This document shows positions 8,575 to 18,244 of a stretch of 64,000 bases of DNA, in pieces. The stretch lies in NCBI GenBank assembly GCA_963782965.1, contig CAWALV010000006.1, positions 1,860,001 to 1,924,000 on the forward strand, read 5' to 3'. The notes under the pieces are model-generated. The model saw only the letters and a program-made list of their open reading frames with translations. It was not told where the DNA came from and did not search any database. The stretch's first letter is position 1. Each line of letters starts with the position of its first letter. Source of the stretch: CAWALV01 sp963782965 (lineage in GTDB: Bacteria; Actinomycetota; Actinomycetes; Acidothermales; Acidothermaceae). A program made the translations under genes and the position numbers.

Positions 8575-9390
8575 CTACCCCAACGCCTTGGTGGGATCGC
8601 CCGGTGGGAACGTGAAGGAAGCAACATCGTTCGTGCTCGGCGGCGCGCCGACGTGAACCCCGTTCACGGTCAGATCGGTCGCCGGGGCGTTGCCCAGCTT
8701 CAGGGCGATCCGCTGCGGATCGGAGAACGTCTGCACCTGGCCCGGGCTGAGCACGCCCTGATAGATCACGCCGCCGTCAGACCCGGTCGCGAGCACCCAG
8801 CATTTGGCGGTCGTGATCCGCAAGACGATGTGCACCCCGGCCTGGGCCACGGCGCTCGTGGGCGGAGAAGGCGGCGTGCTGTTCTGTGTCGGCGTGGGGC
8901 TGACCGACGTGCTGGGCTGCTGGGACGGCGACGGGCTGACGCTCGCGCTGGGGGTGCTGCCGCCGGCGAGCGGCTTGCCCTTGTTGGAGCTGCCGGGGTG
9001 GCCGAGCAGCTGCGCGCCGACCACGACGATGATGACGATCAGGACGGCGGCGGCGGCCGCGGCACCCCAGTTCGGCGCCCGCCGCTGGCTGGTGCGGGTG
9101 ATGACGCGGGTCTGCACCTCGTTGTCGTGGATCTGGGCGGCGACCGGCAGTTCGTCGAGGTCGGCGACATGGGCGTCGTAGTCGGCCACCAGCGCCTGAC
9201 CGTCGGCACCGACGATCGCGGCCAGCATGCGCAGATGGGCGCGAGCGTAGAAATCCCCGCCACACAAAGAGAAATCGTCGTTTTCGATAGCGCGGATCAC
9301 GGTCGCCCGGAGCCGCGACTTCGCACTTACGTCGTCGATCGACAAGCCCGCGGCGCGACGCGCCTCCGACAAGGCCTGTCCGATTGACAC
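8575..9390 (-). CDS. RodZ-like helix-turn-helix membrane protein
   Basis: A 271-residue protein with the RodZ layout: a cytosolic helix-turn-helix (SIGQALSEARRAAGLSIDDV, residues 2-21, then RATVIRAIENDDFSLCGGDF), one membrane span (AAAAAAVLIVIIVVVGAQLL, near residue 110), a Ser/Thr/Pro-rich linker, and a C-terminal DUF4115-type beta domain (VHIVLRITTAKCWVLA to the end). RodZ links MreB to the cell-wall machinery in rods; in actinobacteria the role is less clear. Start GTG 9390 has GAGGAG five bases upstream. A promoter candidate lies about 160 bases upstream. Confidence 0.85.
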   Translation of the reverse strand: MSIGQALSEARRAAGLSIDDVSAKSRLRATVIRAIENDDFSLCGGDFYARAHLRMLAAIVGADGQALVADYDAHVADLDELPVAAQIHDNEVQTRVITRTSQRRAPNWGAAAAAAVLIVIIVVVGAQLLGHPGSSNKGKPLAGGSTPSASVSPSPSQQPSTSVSPTPTQNSTPPSPPTSAVAQAGVHIVLRITTAKCWVLATGSDGGVIYQGVLSPGQVQTFSDPQRIALKLGNAPATDLTVNGVHVGAPPSTNDVASFTFPPGDPTKALG

Positions 9391-9549
9391 GACGTCTCCT
9401 CGATCTCCTCGGTGCCGCAGACGGGACCACGGGCGCGAACGCTTCGACGACCGCTGGATGTGGCCCGGGACGACAGGCGCTGGAACGTGCTGCTCCGGCG
9501 CGGTTGCTGCCTTCAGGGCACCCAAAGATGCATCAAACCGACTCACTCG

Positions 9550-9578
9550 AGTCTATGCCGCTATTTCCGTGTCGACAA
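9550..9578 (-). promoter_or_regulatory. sigma-A-type promoter for the rodZ-like gene
   Basis: Reading the minus strand, TTGTCG (9578-9573), 17 bases, TAGACT (9555-9550). This falls in the 268-base gap between ftsK and the rodZ-like gene, which is less GC-rich than its surroundings and shows no gene. The leader would be about 150 bases. Confidence 0.5.
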
Positions 9579-9658
9579 AGCGATGCCGATCTTGAACCTA
9601 GCGCCCTACGCAGTTGGGAGTCGCGCAGGCAAGCCAGGGCGACCCTTGAGTTCCTGCG

Positions 9659-12250
9659 TTAAAGCTGGGCTCCGCGCAGGCCGGCGATGATCTCGGTCAT
9701 CTCGTCGGCCTTCACCAAGACGTCACGGGCTTTCGAACCCTCGCTCGGCCCTACGATGCCGCGGCTTTCCATCAGGTCCATCAGCCGGCCAGCCTTGGCG
9801 AACCCCACGCGCAGCTTGCGTTGCAGCATCGAGGTCGACCCGAATTGCGTCGAGACGACGAGTTCGACGGCCTGGCACAGGAGATCGAGGTCGTCGCCGA
9901 TGTCCTCGTCGATCTCTCGTCTCGCCGCTGTACCGCCGGTGACGTCGTCGCGGTAGGCCGGCTCCAGCTGCTGCTTGCAGTGCTTGACGACCGATTCGAC
10001 CTCACTCTCAGTGACGAAGGCGCCCTGCAGCCGGATCGCCTTGCTCGCGCCCATGGGCAGGAACAGGGCGTCGCCGAGCCCGACGAGCTTCTCCGCTCCG
10101 GGCTGGTCGAGGATGACCCGGCTGTCGGCCAGGCTGGACGTCGCGAACGCAAGCCGCGACGGCACGTTCGCCTTGATCAGACCGGTGACGACGTCGACGC
10201 TCGGCCGCTGGGTCGCCAGCACGAGGTGGATGCCGGCGGCGCGGGCCAGCTGGGTGATGCGGACGACGGAATCCTCGACGTCGCGCGGCGCGACCATCAT
10301 CAGGTCGGCGAGTTCGTCGACGATCACCAGCAGGTAGGGGTACGGCCGGTAGATGCGCTCGCTACCTGGGGGCGCCGTCAGCTTGCCGGTGCGGACCGCC
10401 TTGTTGAAGTCGTCGATGTGCCGAAAGCCGGATGCCGCCAGGTCGTCGTATCGCATGTCCATCTCGCGCACGACCCACTGCAGCGCCTCCGCGGCCTTCT
10501 TCGGGTGGGTGATGATCGGGGTCACCAGGTGCGGGATGCCTTCGTAGTGCGTCAGCTCGACGCGCTTCGGATCGACCAGCACCATGCGCACGTCGTCCGG
10601 CGTTGCCCGGGAGAGGATCGACGTCACGATCGTGTTGATGCACGTCGACTTGCCCGAGCCCGTCGCGCCGGCAACCAGGATGTGCGGCATCTTCGCGAGG
10701 TTCGCGCAGATGTATCGGCCTTCGACATCCTTGCCGAGCCCGACCACCATCGGATGGTGATCGGAGGTAGCGACGCTCGACCGCAGGACGTCCCCGAGGC
10801 TCACGAGGTCACGGTCGGTGTTGGGAATCTCGATGCCGATCGCGGACTTGCCCGGGATCGGCGACAGGATCCGCACGTCAGCACTCGCCACGGCGTAGGC
10901 GATGTTCTTGGACAGCGCGGTCACCCGCTCGACCTTCACGGCGGGGCCCAACTCGACCTCGTAGCGCGTGACGGTCGGCCCCCGGGTGAACCCGGTGACG
11001 TTCGCGTCGATCTCGAACTGGTCGAGCACGCTGCTCAACGCCTCGACGACCGCGTCGTTGGCTTTGGTGCGCGGCCGCACCTGTGACCCGTCGCGCAGCA
11101 AGCTCGGTGGCGGCAGGTGGTAGGTGATGTCTCCGGATAGCAGCAGCTGCTCGGCTCGGCGCGGTATCCCGTTGCCACTCCCCGCGGGTGCACCAAGCTT
11201 CGCGACATCGTGATGGGCGCCGTCATGGGCGCCGTCATGACCGTCGCCCACAGGGGCATGGCCTGCTGCCGCGGCCGCTTCGTCGGCCGCGTGCTTGTCG
11301 GCCAGCAGTGGCGTCTCGAACGGAAGATCGCCGTCGACCGTCGCGTCGTCGGCTCCGGCCTCGTGGTCACTGAACGCGCCGACGCGCCGCCGCCGACCTC
11401 GGCGCCGCAGCTTCGCCGGTGGGTCGGCAGTCAGATCGATGAGGACGTCGTCGGCGTCCGGGTCGAAGCCGTCGACCACATCGCCGGCGCCGATCTCGAG
11501 CGCGTCGGCGTCGGTTCGGCGCAACAGCCGGGCACGCAGCTCGGCCAACCGCGCCGGGATCGCATTGACCGGTGTCGCGGTGACGACGAGCAGGCCGAAG
11601 ATCGCCAGGATGCCCAGCAGCGGCGCGGCCAGCCAGACCGTCACGCCGGCGACGAGCGGGGCAGCGACCATGAATCCGGCCAGCCCGCCGCCGTGTCGCA
11701 TCGCCGAACCACCGTCGACCGGCGCCGGCATGCCGTGTGCGATGTGCAGCAGGCCCACGATGCCGAGGCTGAGCGCCGTCCAGCCGATCACCACCCGGCC
11801 GCTCGCAAGCGTCCGTTCGGGGTGGCGAAGCACTCGCCAGCTCAGCGCGGCGAGCAACACGGGGACGACGACGGCGGCCGACCCGACCGTGCCGCGCACG
11901 ACCGCGACGACAACCGGACCGACCGGTGCCGGTAGATGCCACCAGACGCCACCGCCGACCACGAGCGCGGCGCCGAGCGCGGCCAGCCCGACGCCATCAC
12001 GACGGTGGGCCGGGTCGAGGTCGCGCGCCCGGGCGCCGGCCACCCGAAACGCGCCACCGACGAGATGCGCGACGCCCATCCAGATCGCCCGCAGCGCGCG
12101 CCCGCAGGCGCGCAGCAGCCGGCGTCCGATGCCGCCGCCGGATCGCGTCGGGCGGCGGGCCCGGCGGCGGCGCCGTGCCGGGGCACGGCCGCGCTGACCG
12201 GCGCCGCGAGAGGTCGCGGGACGGGGGCGGGCAGGGGCACGCGTCGCCAT
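9659..12250 (-). CDS. ftsK: FtsK/SpoIIIE DNA translocase
   Basis: An 863-residue septal DNA pump that clears chromosome DNA from the closing septum. An Arg/Ala/Pro-rich start (MATRAPARPRP) is followed by four or five membrane spans (to about residue 230), an acidic linker, then the translocase: Walker A GATGSGKS near residue 530, Walker B LLVIVDELADLM, and the C-terminal winged-helix gamma domain (VVSTQFGSTSMLQRKLRVGF, then AGRLMDLMESRGIVGPSEG) that reads KOPS-like sites. The linker includes a 12-bp duplication (ATGGGCGCCGTC at 11213 and 11225). ATG 12250 lies eight bases after TAGCGT, a possible near-leaderless start. Confidence 0.95.
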   Translation of the reverse strand: MATRAPARPRPATSRGAGQRGRAPARRRRRARRPTRSGGGIGRRLLRACGRALRAIWMGVAHLVGGAFRVAGARARDLDPAHRRDGVGLAALGAALVVGGGVWWHLPAPVGPVVVAVVRGTVGSAAVVVPVLLAALSWRVLRHPERTLASGRVVIGWTALSLGIVGLLHIAHGMPAPVDGGSAMRHGGGLAGFMVAAPLVAGVTVWLAAPLLGILAIFGLLVVTATPVNAIPARLAELRARLLRRTDADALEIGAGDVVDGFDPDADDVLIDLTADPPAKLRRRGRRRRVGAFSDHEAGADDATVDGDLPFETPLLADKHAADEAAAAAGHAPVGDGHDGAHDGAHHDVAKLGAPAGSGNGIPRRAEQLLLSGDITYHLPPPSLLRDGSQVRPRTKANDAVVEALSSVLDQFEIDANVTGFTRGPTVTRYEVELGPAVKVERVTALSKNIAYAVASADVRILSPIPGKSAIGIEIPNTDRDLVSLGDVLRSSVATSDHHPMVVGLGKDVEGRYICANLAKMPHILVAGATGSGKSTCINTIVTSILSRATPDDVRMVLVDPKRVELTHYEGIPHLVTPIITHPKKAAEALQWVVREMDMRYDDLAASGFRHIDDFNKAVRTGKLTAPPGSERIYRPYPYLLVIVDELADLMMVAPRDVEDSVVRITQLARAAGIHLVLATQRPSVDVVTGLIKANVPSRLAFATSSLADSRVILDQPGAEKLVGLGDALFLPMGASKAIRLQGAFVTESEVESVVKHCKQQLEPAYRDDVTGGTAARREIDEDIGDDLDLLCQAVELVVSTQFGSTSMLQRKLRVGFAKAGRLMDLMESRGIVGPSEGSKARDVLVKADEMTEIIAGLRGAQL

Positions 12251-12330
12251 GGTGATCGACGCTACCTCACAGACCACTCCAGCCGCGTGAGTCACACGCC
12301 GAGCGGGCGAGGCGAGGTCTCGGCGGCGGG

Positions 12331-14016
12331 TCAGACTTCGACGACCACCGGGATGATCATCGGGCGGCGACGGTAGGTGTCGTTCACCCAGCGGCCGACG
12401 ACCCGGCGCACCACCTGTTCGAGCTGCGTGGCATCGGCCATCCCGTCCGCCACCGCGTTCTCCAATGCGTCTCTCACCCGGGGCAGGACGTCGACCAGCG
12501 CGGCGTCGTCGATACCCGAGCCACGGGCGTGGATCTCCGGCCCCCCGGTCACCTTGCCGGTCGCGGAGTCGACGACGACCACGACCGAGACGAAACCCTC
12601 GTCGCCGAGGATGCGGCGGTCCTTCAACGAAGTCTCGGTGACCTCGCCGACCGACAAACCGTCGACGTAGACGTAACCGCAGCGCACCGCACCGACCTTG
12701 CGCGCGAGACCGTCGACGAGGTCGACCACCACGCCGTCCTCGGCGAGAACGATGCGGTCGTCGGCGACGCCGGACAACCGCGCGAGCTCGGCATGCGCGC
12801 GGAGGTGACGCCACTCGCCGTGGATCGGCAGGAAGTTGCTGGGCCGGGTCAAGTTCAAGACGTAGAGCAGCTCCCCCGCCGGCGCGTGGCCGGACACGTG
12901 CACCAGCGCGTTCCCCTTGTGGACGACGTTGGCGCCCCACCGGCCGAGCCCGTTGACGACGCGGAAGACGGCTGTCTCGTTGCCCGGGATCAACGAGCTG
13001 GCCAGCACGACGGTGTCGCCTTCTTCGATGCGTACCGGGTGGTCGCGGTTTGCCATCCGCGACAGCGCCGACAGCGGCTCACCCTGCGAACCGGTGGAGA
13101 TCAACACGACCTGCTCCGGCGGCATGACGTCGATCTCGCGTGCATCGACGAGCAGGTCGGCGGCTACCCGCAGGTAACCGAGGTCGCGCGCCACGCCCAT
13201 GTTGCGCACCATCGAACGACCGACGAAGGCGACCTTGCGGTGGTGTTCGACCGCGGCGTCGAGCACCTGCTGCACGCGATGCACGTGGCTCGCGAAACAG
13301 GCCACGATCACCCGGCGGCGTGCTGCTTGGAAGACCTTGCTCAGCACGGGTGCGATGTCACGCTCTGAGGTCACGAAGCCAGGCACTTCGGCGTTCGTCG
13401 AGTCCGACATCAACAGGTCGATGCCCTCGCCGCCGAGCCGCGCGAACCCACCGAGGTCGGTGAGCCGCCCGTCGAGCGGCAGCTGGTCCATCTTGAAGTC
13501 GCCGGTGTGCAGCACCAGGCCGGCCGGCGTGCGGATCGCCACGGCCATCGCGTCGGGAATCGAATGGTTCACGGCGAGGAATTCACAGTCGAACGCGCCC
13601 AGCCGCTCGCGTTGGCCTTCGCGGACGGCGAGTGAGTACGGCTTGATGCGATGCTCGGCGAGCTTGGAGTCGAGCATCGCCAGCGTCAGGCGCGAGCCGA
13701 CGATCGGGATGTCGGGCCGTTCGCGAAGCAGGTACGGCACCGCGCCCATGTGGTCTTCGTGGGCGTGCGTCAACACCAGGGCTTCTACGTCGTCCAGCCT
13801 GCCTCGGATGTAGTCGAAGTCGGGCAGGATGAGGTCGATGCCGGGCTGATCGGGGTCGGGGAACAGCACGCCGCAGTCGACGATGAGCAGCCGCCCACCG
13901 AACTCGAACACGGTCATGTTGCGCCCGACCTCGCCGAGCCCACCGAGCGCGACGATGCGCAGCCCGTTTTGCGGCAGCGGGCCGGGCGCGCCTAGTTCAG
14001 GATGCGGATGGCTCAA
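12331..14016 (-). CDS. rnj: ribonuclease J
   Basis: A 561-residue metallo-beta-lactamase/beta-CASP nuclease with endonuclease and 5'-exonuclease activity, central to RNA turnover in actinobacteria. The zinc-binding motif HAHEDH is at residues 84-89, GDFKMDQLPLDGRLTDL holds a further ligand, and the beta-CASP part has VACFASHVHRVQQVL and SGHAPAGELL. Length matches the actinobacterial form. ATG overlaps the dapA stop (ATGA), so the two are co-translated, the same pairing as in mycobacteria. Confidence 0.95.
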   Translation of the reverse strand: MSHPHPELGAPGPLPQNGLRIVALGGLGEVGRNMTVFEFGGRLLIVDCGVLFPDPDQPGIDLILPDFDYIRGRLDDVEALVLTHAHEDHMGAVPYLLRERPDIPIVGSRLTLAMLDSKLAEHRIKPYSLAVREGQRERLGAFDCEFLAVNHSIPDAMAVAIRTPAGLVLHTGDFKMDQLPLDGRLTDLGGFARLGGEGIDLLMSDSTNAEVPGFVTSERDIAPVLSKVFQAARRRVIVACFASHVHRVQQVLDAAVEHHRKVAFVGRSMVRNMGVARDLGYLRVAADLLVDAREIDVMPPEQVVLISTGSQGEPLSALSRMANRDHPVRIEEGDTVVLASSLIPGNETAVFRVVNGLGRWGANVVHKGNALVHVSGHAPAGELLYVLNLTRPSNFLPIHGEWRHLRAHAELARLSGVADDRIVLAEDGVVVDLVDGLARKVGAVRCGYVYVDGLSVGEVTETSLKDRRILGDEGFVSVVVVVDSATGKVTGGPEIHARGSGIDDAALVDVLPRVRDALENAVADGMADATQLEQVVRRVVGRWVNDTYRRRPMIIPVVVEV

Positions 14017-14951
14017 TCCGAAAGCTCCCGCAACTCGCCGGCAAACCCGGCGTCACGGCAGTCGCGGCGCAACTGCCCTATCTGCTCGAGCGTTGCGTCG
14101 ACCAACGGCGAACGCACCGGCCCGGCGGGCAACCCCATCATGCGCAACGCCGCTTTCACCGTGATGACGCCCTGCGTGCGGAAGAAGCCGGAGTAGGCCG
14201 GCAGCAGTTGGTAGTGCAGCGCCCGCGCGCGTTCGACGTCACCGGCGAAATAGGCCGCGTACAGTTCGGCGATCTCGCGGGCGAACACGTGGCCGACCAC
14301 GCTCACGCAACCGACCGAACCGATCGAGAGCAGCGGAAGGTTCAACATGTCGGTGCCGGAGTAGTAGGCAAGGTCGGTGCGGGCGAGTACCCAACTGCTT
14401 GCGGCGAGGTCGTCCTTGGCGTCCTTGACCGCGACGATGCGGTCGTGCTCGGCGAGTCGCACGAGTGTCTCGGTAGCGATCGGGCTGGCCGTGCGGCCGG
14501 GGATGTCGTAGAGCATCGACGGCAACCCGGTGGCGTCGGCGACGGCGCGAAAGTGCGCCAGCAGACCTTCCTGCGGTGGCTTGGAGTAGTACGGCGTGAC
14601 GACGAGCAGACCGTGAGCGCCGGCCTTTTCGGCAGCCTGGGCCAACTCGATGGTGTGCCGGGTGTCGTTGGTGCCGACGCCGGCCAGCACCGAAGCCCGG
14701 TTGCCGACGGCCTCGAGCACGGCGTGGAGCAGCCGCGCCTTTTCGTCGTCCGTCGTGGTCGGCGACTCGCCGGTCGTCCCGCTGAGGACGAGCCCGCTAC
14801 AGCCCGCGTCGACGAGATGGACGGCGAGACGCTGCGCCCCCTCGACGTCGAGGTCTCCGCCGGCGAGGAAGGGCGTGATCATCGCTACCAGGACACGGCC
14901 GAAGGGGGCGGGCCGGGAAGGCACCGCCGCCTCGGCGGAACTCATCGTCAT
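14013..14951 (-). CDS. dapA: 4-hydroxy-tetrahydrodipicolinate synthase
   Basis: A 312-residue class I aldolase that condenses pyruvate with aspartate semialdehyde, the first step of the lysine/diaminopimelate branch that also feeds peptidoglycan. Visible: GTTGESPTTTDDEK near residue 50, the catalytic tyrosine in VTPYYSKPPQEG, and the Schiff-base lysine in IVAVKDAKDD. ATG 14951 lies six bases after TACCGT (14958-14963), indicating a leaderless transcript; MSSAEA at 14945 is the alternative. dapB, a later enzyme of the pathway, lies about 4 kb away on the same strand. Confidence 0.95.
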   Translation of the reverse strand: MTMSSAEAAVPSRPAPFGRVLVAMITPFLAGGDLDVEGAQRLAVHLVDAGCSGLVLSGTTGESPTTTDDEKARLLHAVLEAVGNRASVLAGVGTNDTRHTIELAQAAEKAGAHGLLVVTPYYSKPPQEGLLAHFRAVADATGLPSMLYDIPGRTASPIATETLVRLAEHDRIVAVKDAKDDLAASSWVLARTDLAYYSGTDMLNLPLLSIGSVGCVSVVGHVFAREIAELYAAYFAGDVERARALHYQLLPAYSGFFRTQGVITVKAALRMMGLPAGPVRSPLVDATLEQIGQLRRDCRDAGFAGELRELSD

Positions 14952-14957
14952 GCCGTA

Positions 14958-14963
14958 ACGGTA
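14958..14963 (-). promoter_or_regulatory. -10 box of leaderless dapA-rnj transcript
   Basis: TACCGT on the minus strand, six bases before the dapA ATG. The 234-base gap up to thyX otherwise holds one inverted repeat (15001-15046) and no gene. Confidence 0.5.
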
Positions 14964-15000
14964 CCGGTAGTCGGCGGCGTGGTCGTGGCCGTTCCGGTGG

Positions 15001-15046
15001 GACCCTGCCGGTCGAGCAGTCGGGGGTCCACGCAACCGGCAGGGTC
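15001..15046 (-). terminator. 12-bp inverted repeat between thyX and dapA
   Basis: GACCCTGCCGGT (15001-15012) and ACCGGCAGGGTC (15035-15046) are exact reverse complements around a 22-base loop. It lies 140 bases after the thyX stop and 50 bases before dapA. It could end the thyX transcript, although it has no T run, as is common in actinobacteria; an operator is the other reading. Confidence 0.5.
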
Positions 15047-15185
15047 ACTTCACCTATCGCGCCGAGGGTTGCCGGCATTACCAATTTCCTGTCGCGGGTC
15101 TCCCGGCCGGCCAGGATCGGCCGTCCGCGGCGCCCGAACCGCCCGGTTGCGCCGGTTTTCCGCCGCTGTCGGCACCGGCCGGGAG

Positions 15186-15944
15186 TCAGGGACTGACCCG
15201 CCCGTGCTCGTCGAATGCCTGGTGGGTGAGCGGCATCAGCCGCGCCCATTCCGCTTCCATCTTCTCCGCAAGCATCTCGATCTCGCGTTGCGGGAAGCTC
15301 GGAAACGTGCTGTCGGGGCGCTTGGTACGCAGCGAGAGGAAGTTCATCAACGACCGCGCGTTGAGGGTGACGTAGGCGGAGGAGTAGATGGCGACCGGCA
15401 ACACGCCACGAGCGACTTCACGTGCCACGCCCGCGGCCAGCATCTCCAGATAAGCGCCGTACGCTTGCTCGCACGCTCGGCGGGTCGCTTCGTTGACGAT
15501 TTTGTGCTGGTCGGCGCTCCCGTCGTAGAACTCGTAGTGGCCGGGCTTGCCCTGTTGCACGAGCTTGCGGTCGGGGCCGGGAACGTAGAAGACCGGGCGC
15601 AGCTTGCGATACCGGCCGCTCTCCTCGTTGTAGGACGCCATGCGGTGCCGCATCATCTCGCGAAACACGAAGATGGGTGCCTGCACGTAGAACGTCATCG
15701 AGTTGTGCTCGAACGGCGTACCGTGCCGGTCGCGCATCAGGTAGTTGATGAGGCCCTTGGACCGCGTCGGGTCTGCACCGACGTCGTCGAGTGACAGTTC
15801 GCCCTTCGTGGACACCCGGGCAGCGAACAGGACGTCGGCGTCGCTGGCCGCCGCCCGCACCAGCTCGACCGTGACGTCGCTGCGGAATTCGACCTGCTCG
15901 CGCTCGGATTGATCTTCGGCGTCCGCCGCATTGCTGCTCGACAT
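15186..15944 (-). CDS. thyX: flavin-dependent thymidylate synthase
   Basis: A 252-residue FAD enzyme that methylates dUMP to dTMP using methylenetetrahydrofolate and NADPH. The ThyX signature RHR-x7-S is present as RHRMASYNEES, preceded by PFEHNSMTFYVQAPIFVFRE. Later NARSLMNFLSLR is the conserved C-terminal active-site segment. ATG 15944 lies seven bases after TAGGGT (15952-15957), so it is probably leaderless. It depends on the folate pool that GlyA, at the end of this window, supplies. Confidence 0.95.
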   Translation of the reverse strand: MSSSNAADAEDQSEREQVEFRSDVTVELVRAAASDADVLFAARVSTKGELSLDDVGADPTRSKGLINYLMRDRHGTPFEHNSMTFYVQAPIFVFREMMRHRMASYNEESGRYRKLRPVFYVPGPDRKLVQQGKPGHYEFYDGSADQHKIVNEATRRACEQAYGAYLEMLAAGVAREVARGVLPVAIYSSAYVTLNARSLMNFLSLRTKRPDSTFPSFPQREIEMLAEKMEAEWARLMPLTHQAFDEHGRVSP

Positions 15945-15951
15945 GAGCGCC

Positions 15952-15957
15952 ACCCTA
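15952..15957 (-). promoter_or_regulatory. -10 box of leaderless thyX
   Basis: TAGGGT on the minus strand seven bases before the thyX ATG, in the 80-base divergent gap shared with the acetyltransferase gene. Confidence 0.5.
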
Positions 15958-16024
15958 GTGAGTCCCGCCGCGGCGAGGCGACCACGGCACGCCCGCACTC
16001 CGGTGACCCTGCGAAGATGTCGGC

Positions 16025-16582
16025 GTGTCGAGTCCGCACGCCGATGCCAGCGTCCGCCCGGGCAACCCGGCCGACGCCACGGCGATCGCCGCTGTGCAGC
16101 AGACGGTTTGGCGTGACGGCTACGGGCAGCTCCTGCCCGAGCCGGCCGCCACCTCGTTCGACCTTGTGACGGCACAGGCGAGCTGGTCGGCCGCGATCAC
16201 CTCACCGCCGAGCCCACGACACCACGTCTTGGTGGCGAGCGCAGGCTCGTCCGTCGTCGGCTTCGCAGCCGTCGCGCCGGCCAGCGACCCCGACCTCGAC
16301 CCGGAGTCGGCTGCCGAGCTCGTCGTCCTGCACGTCGATCCCGCCGTCCAACGACGCGGCCACGGCAGCCGGCTGATGTCGGCGGCCGTCGACGTCGCGC
16401 GGGCCGACGGCTTCCACCGGCTGGTGACCTGGGTGTTCGCCGCGGACGACCCGATGCGTACGTTCCTGCGCGAGAGCGGGTGGGACGCCGACGGCTCGAC
16501 GCGCGATCTCGACGTCGGCGAGCTGGTCCATCAGGTTCGGTTGCAGACGGTCATCGAGCAGCCGTCCAACCTCATTGCTTGA
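16025..16582 (+). CDS. GNAT-family N-acetyltransferase
   Basis: A 185-residue single-domain acetyltransferase. The acetyl-CoA-binding motif A is seen as VVLHVDPAVQRRGHGSRLM (about residues 100-118), followed by WVFAADDPMRTFLRESGWDADG, the usual strand-helix end. Substrate unknown. GTG 16025 lies six bases after GAAGAT, a weak version of the leaderless pattern. It is divergent from thyX and its last 11 bases overlap the convergent oxidoreductase gene. Confidence 0.85.
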   Translation: MSSPHADASVRPGNPADATAIAAVQQTVWRDGYGQLLPEPAATSFDLVTAQASWSAAITSPPSPRHHVLVASAGSSVVGFAAVAPASDPDLDPESAAELVVLHVDPAVQRRGHGSRLMSAAVDVARADGFHRLVTWVFAADDPMRTFLRESGWDADGSTRDLDVGELVHQVRLQTVIEQPSNLIA

Positions 16583-18155
16583 CGGCGAGGCCGGCGGTGT
16601 CGGCGAGCACCCGCTTCGCCGCGTTGTGCCCGGCCGCACCGATGACGGACCCGGCCGGATGGCAGCCGGCGCCGGCCGCGTACAGGCCGGAAATGCCTGT
16701 GACATAGGGCATCCGATCGGCGAACGCCACCGCGTTGTCGACGTGGTGGATGTGACCGCGGGTGATACCGAAATGGCGCTCGATGTCGGGCGGGGCGAGA
16801 GCGAAGGTGTCGACCACCAGGGACGACGTATCGGGCGCGAACAGATCGCAGATCGCCAGCAGCTTCTCGACGTACCGGTCACGCTCGACGTCCCACGTGG
16901 AGCCGGCGATCTCGTACGGAACCCACTGCACGAACAGCGCCGACGAATGGTGCCCGGCGGAGTCCTGCAGGCTCGGGTCGACCGGCGTGTGCACGTACCA
17001 CTCGATGGTCGGGAAATCGGCCAACCGGCCGGCCTTGACGTCGGCGTATGCACGCTGCAACGAGCCCAACACGTCGTCCTGCGGGAGCAGGTGGATCGTC
17101 GCGGCGTGCTGCCCGCGCCTTTCCGGCAGGCACGTGAACGTGGGCAGATCTCGCAGGGCGAGGTTCACTTTCATCGTGGTGCCGTAGTGACGCCAGCCGT
17201 CGAGCCTGGCATTCAGCTCGCCCGGCATCCGCTGCTCACCGACCAGCTCGCGCAAGCGGAACGGGTCGGTCGCGGCCACCACGACGGGCGCCTCGATGAC
17301 CTCCCCGCTCGACAGTGCGACACCCGACGTGGACGACGTCGAGGCAACGGCGCCCGCTGTCTGGATCGCGGCGACGCGGCGGCCGGTGAGCACCGTGGCG
17401 CCCGCCCGGGTGGCGAGTTCGGCCAGCGCGGCGGTCACGCTGCCCATGCCGCCGCGCACGACCATCCACGTGCCGTCGCCACCCGGCAGCCTGCACATGT
17501 TGTGCACGAGGAAGTTATGGCCCGAGCCGGGAGTGTCCCAGCATGCGTCGAGGCCGGAAAGCCCGTCGGTCACGGCGTACATGGCCTTCACCAGATCGCT
17601 GCGGAATCCGAAGCGGTCGAGGTAGTCACCGACCGAGCCACGGCACAAGTCGATGAACACCTGCCGAAGCGCGGGACGGATGTAGCGTTCGGCGGTTTGT
17701 TCCAGCGGCAGCGGCTCCGCCAACCAGGCCGGCGCGAGGTCGGCGCGGAGCTGGTCGAGTTCGCCTTGCAACGCCAGGTCGGCGAGCCAATCGTCGGAGG
17801 AGAAGAACTCCTCGTACTGGCGCCGGGTCTGCGTACGGTCCGCGCCGAAGAGCAGGTAGCGCTGCCCCTGCGTCGGTAGGAAGTAGTGCGGGTCACGCCG
17901 CAACGTGGTCACTCGCAGGCCGAGCTCGTCGATCAGTTCGGGGGGCATGAGTCCCAGCAGGTACGCGCCGGTGGACTGTGCGAGGTCGGGGACCTTCTCG
18001 AACGGGTGCTCGGTACGCGCCGCTCCCCCCACGATGTCGGCCTGCTCGACGACGACGACACGCAGGCCCGCTCGCGCGAGCAAGGTGGCCGCCACGAGCC
18101 CGTTGTGCCCGGCGCCGACCACGACGACATCGGCCCGTGTCGGTAGCGCGGTCAA
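16572..18155 (-). CDS. FAD-dependent oxidoreductase, PYROXD2/phytoene desaturase-like
   Basis: A 527-residue flavoprotein. The N-terminal dinucleotide fold VVVGAGHNGLVAATLLARAG is followed by VVVEQADIVGGAARTE. GGDGTWMVVRGGMGSVTAAL and the C-terminal GLYAAGAGCHPAGSVIGAAG are typical of the amine-oxidase/phytoene-desaturase superfamily; the overall layout most resembles PYROXD2-type proteins. Start TTG 18155 is chosen because GAGGAGGG lies a few bases upstream and the frame before it is low-complexity. No carotenoid genes are nearby, so a desaturase role is not supported; the substrate is unknown. Confidence 0.82.
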   Translation of the reverse strand: MTALPTRADVVVVGAGHNGLVAATLLARAGLRVVVVEQADIVGGAARTEHPFEKVPDLAQSTGAYLLGLMPPELIDELGLRVTTLRRDPHYFLPTQGQRYLLFGADRTQTRRQYEEFFSSDDWLADLALQGELDQLRADLAPAWLAEPLPLEQTAERYIRPALRQVFIDLCRGSVGDYLDRFGFRSDLVKAMYAVTDGLSGLDACWDTPGSGHNFLVHNMCRLPGGDGTWMVVRGGMGSVTAALAELATRAGATVLTGRRVAAIQTAGAVASTSSTSGVALSSGEVIEAPVVVAATDPFRLRELVGEQRMPGELNARLDGWRHYGTTMKVNLALRDLPTFTCLPERRGQHAATIHLLPQDDVLGSLQRAYADVKAGRLADFPTIEWYVHTPVDPSLQDSAGHHSSALFVQWVPYEIAGSTWDVERDRYVEKLLAICDLFAPDTSSLVVDTFALAPPDIERHFGITRGHIHHVDNAVAFADRMPYVTGISGLYAAGAGCHPAGSVIGAAGHNAAKRVLADTAGLAVKQ

Positions 18156-18244
18156 CCCGATCCCTCCTCGATCCGCCGGCGTGACTTCCGGCCCGACGCT
18201 ACGCCCGTCTCGACGGCGGGCGTTCACCGTGGCAGGGTCGAACC

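Noticed and set aside
9821..11086. 421-codon open frame on the plus strand
   Set aside because: Antisense to ftsK, whose motifs are intact; high GC makes long antisense frames common, and the product is low-complexity Arg/Asp/Val.
16572..18155. Carotenoid desaturase (crtI)
   Set aside because: No other carotenoid genes nearby, and the GGMGSVTAAL and C-terminal layout fit the PYROXD2-like group better.
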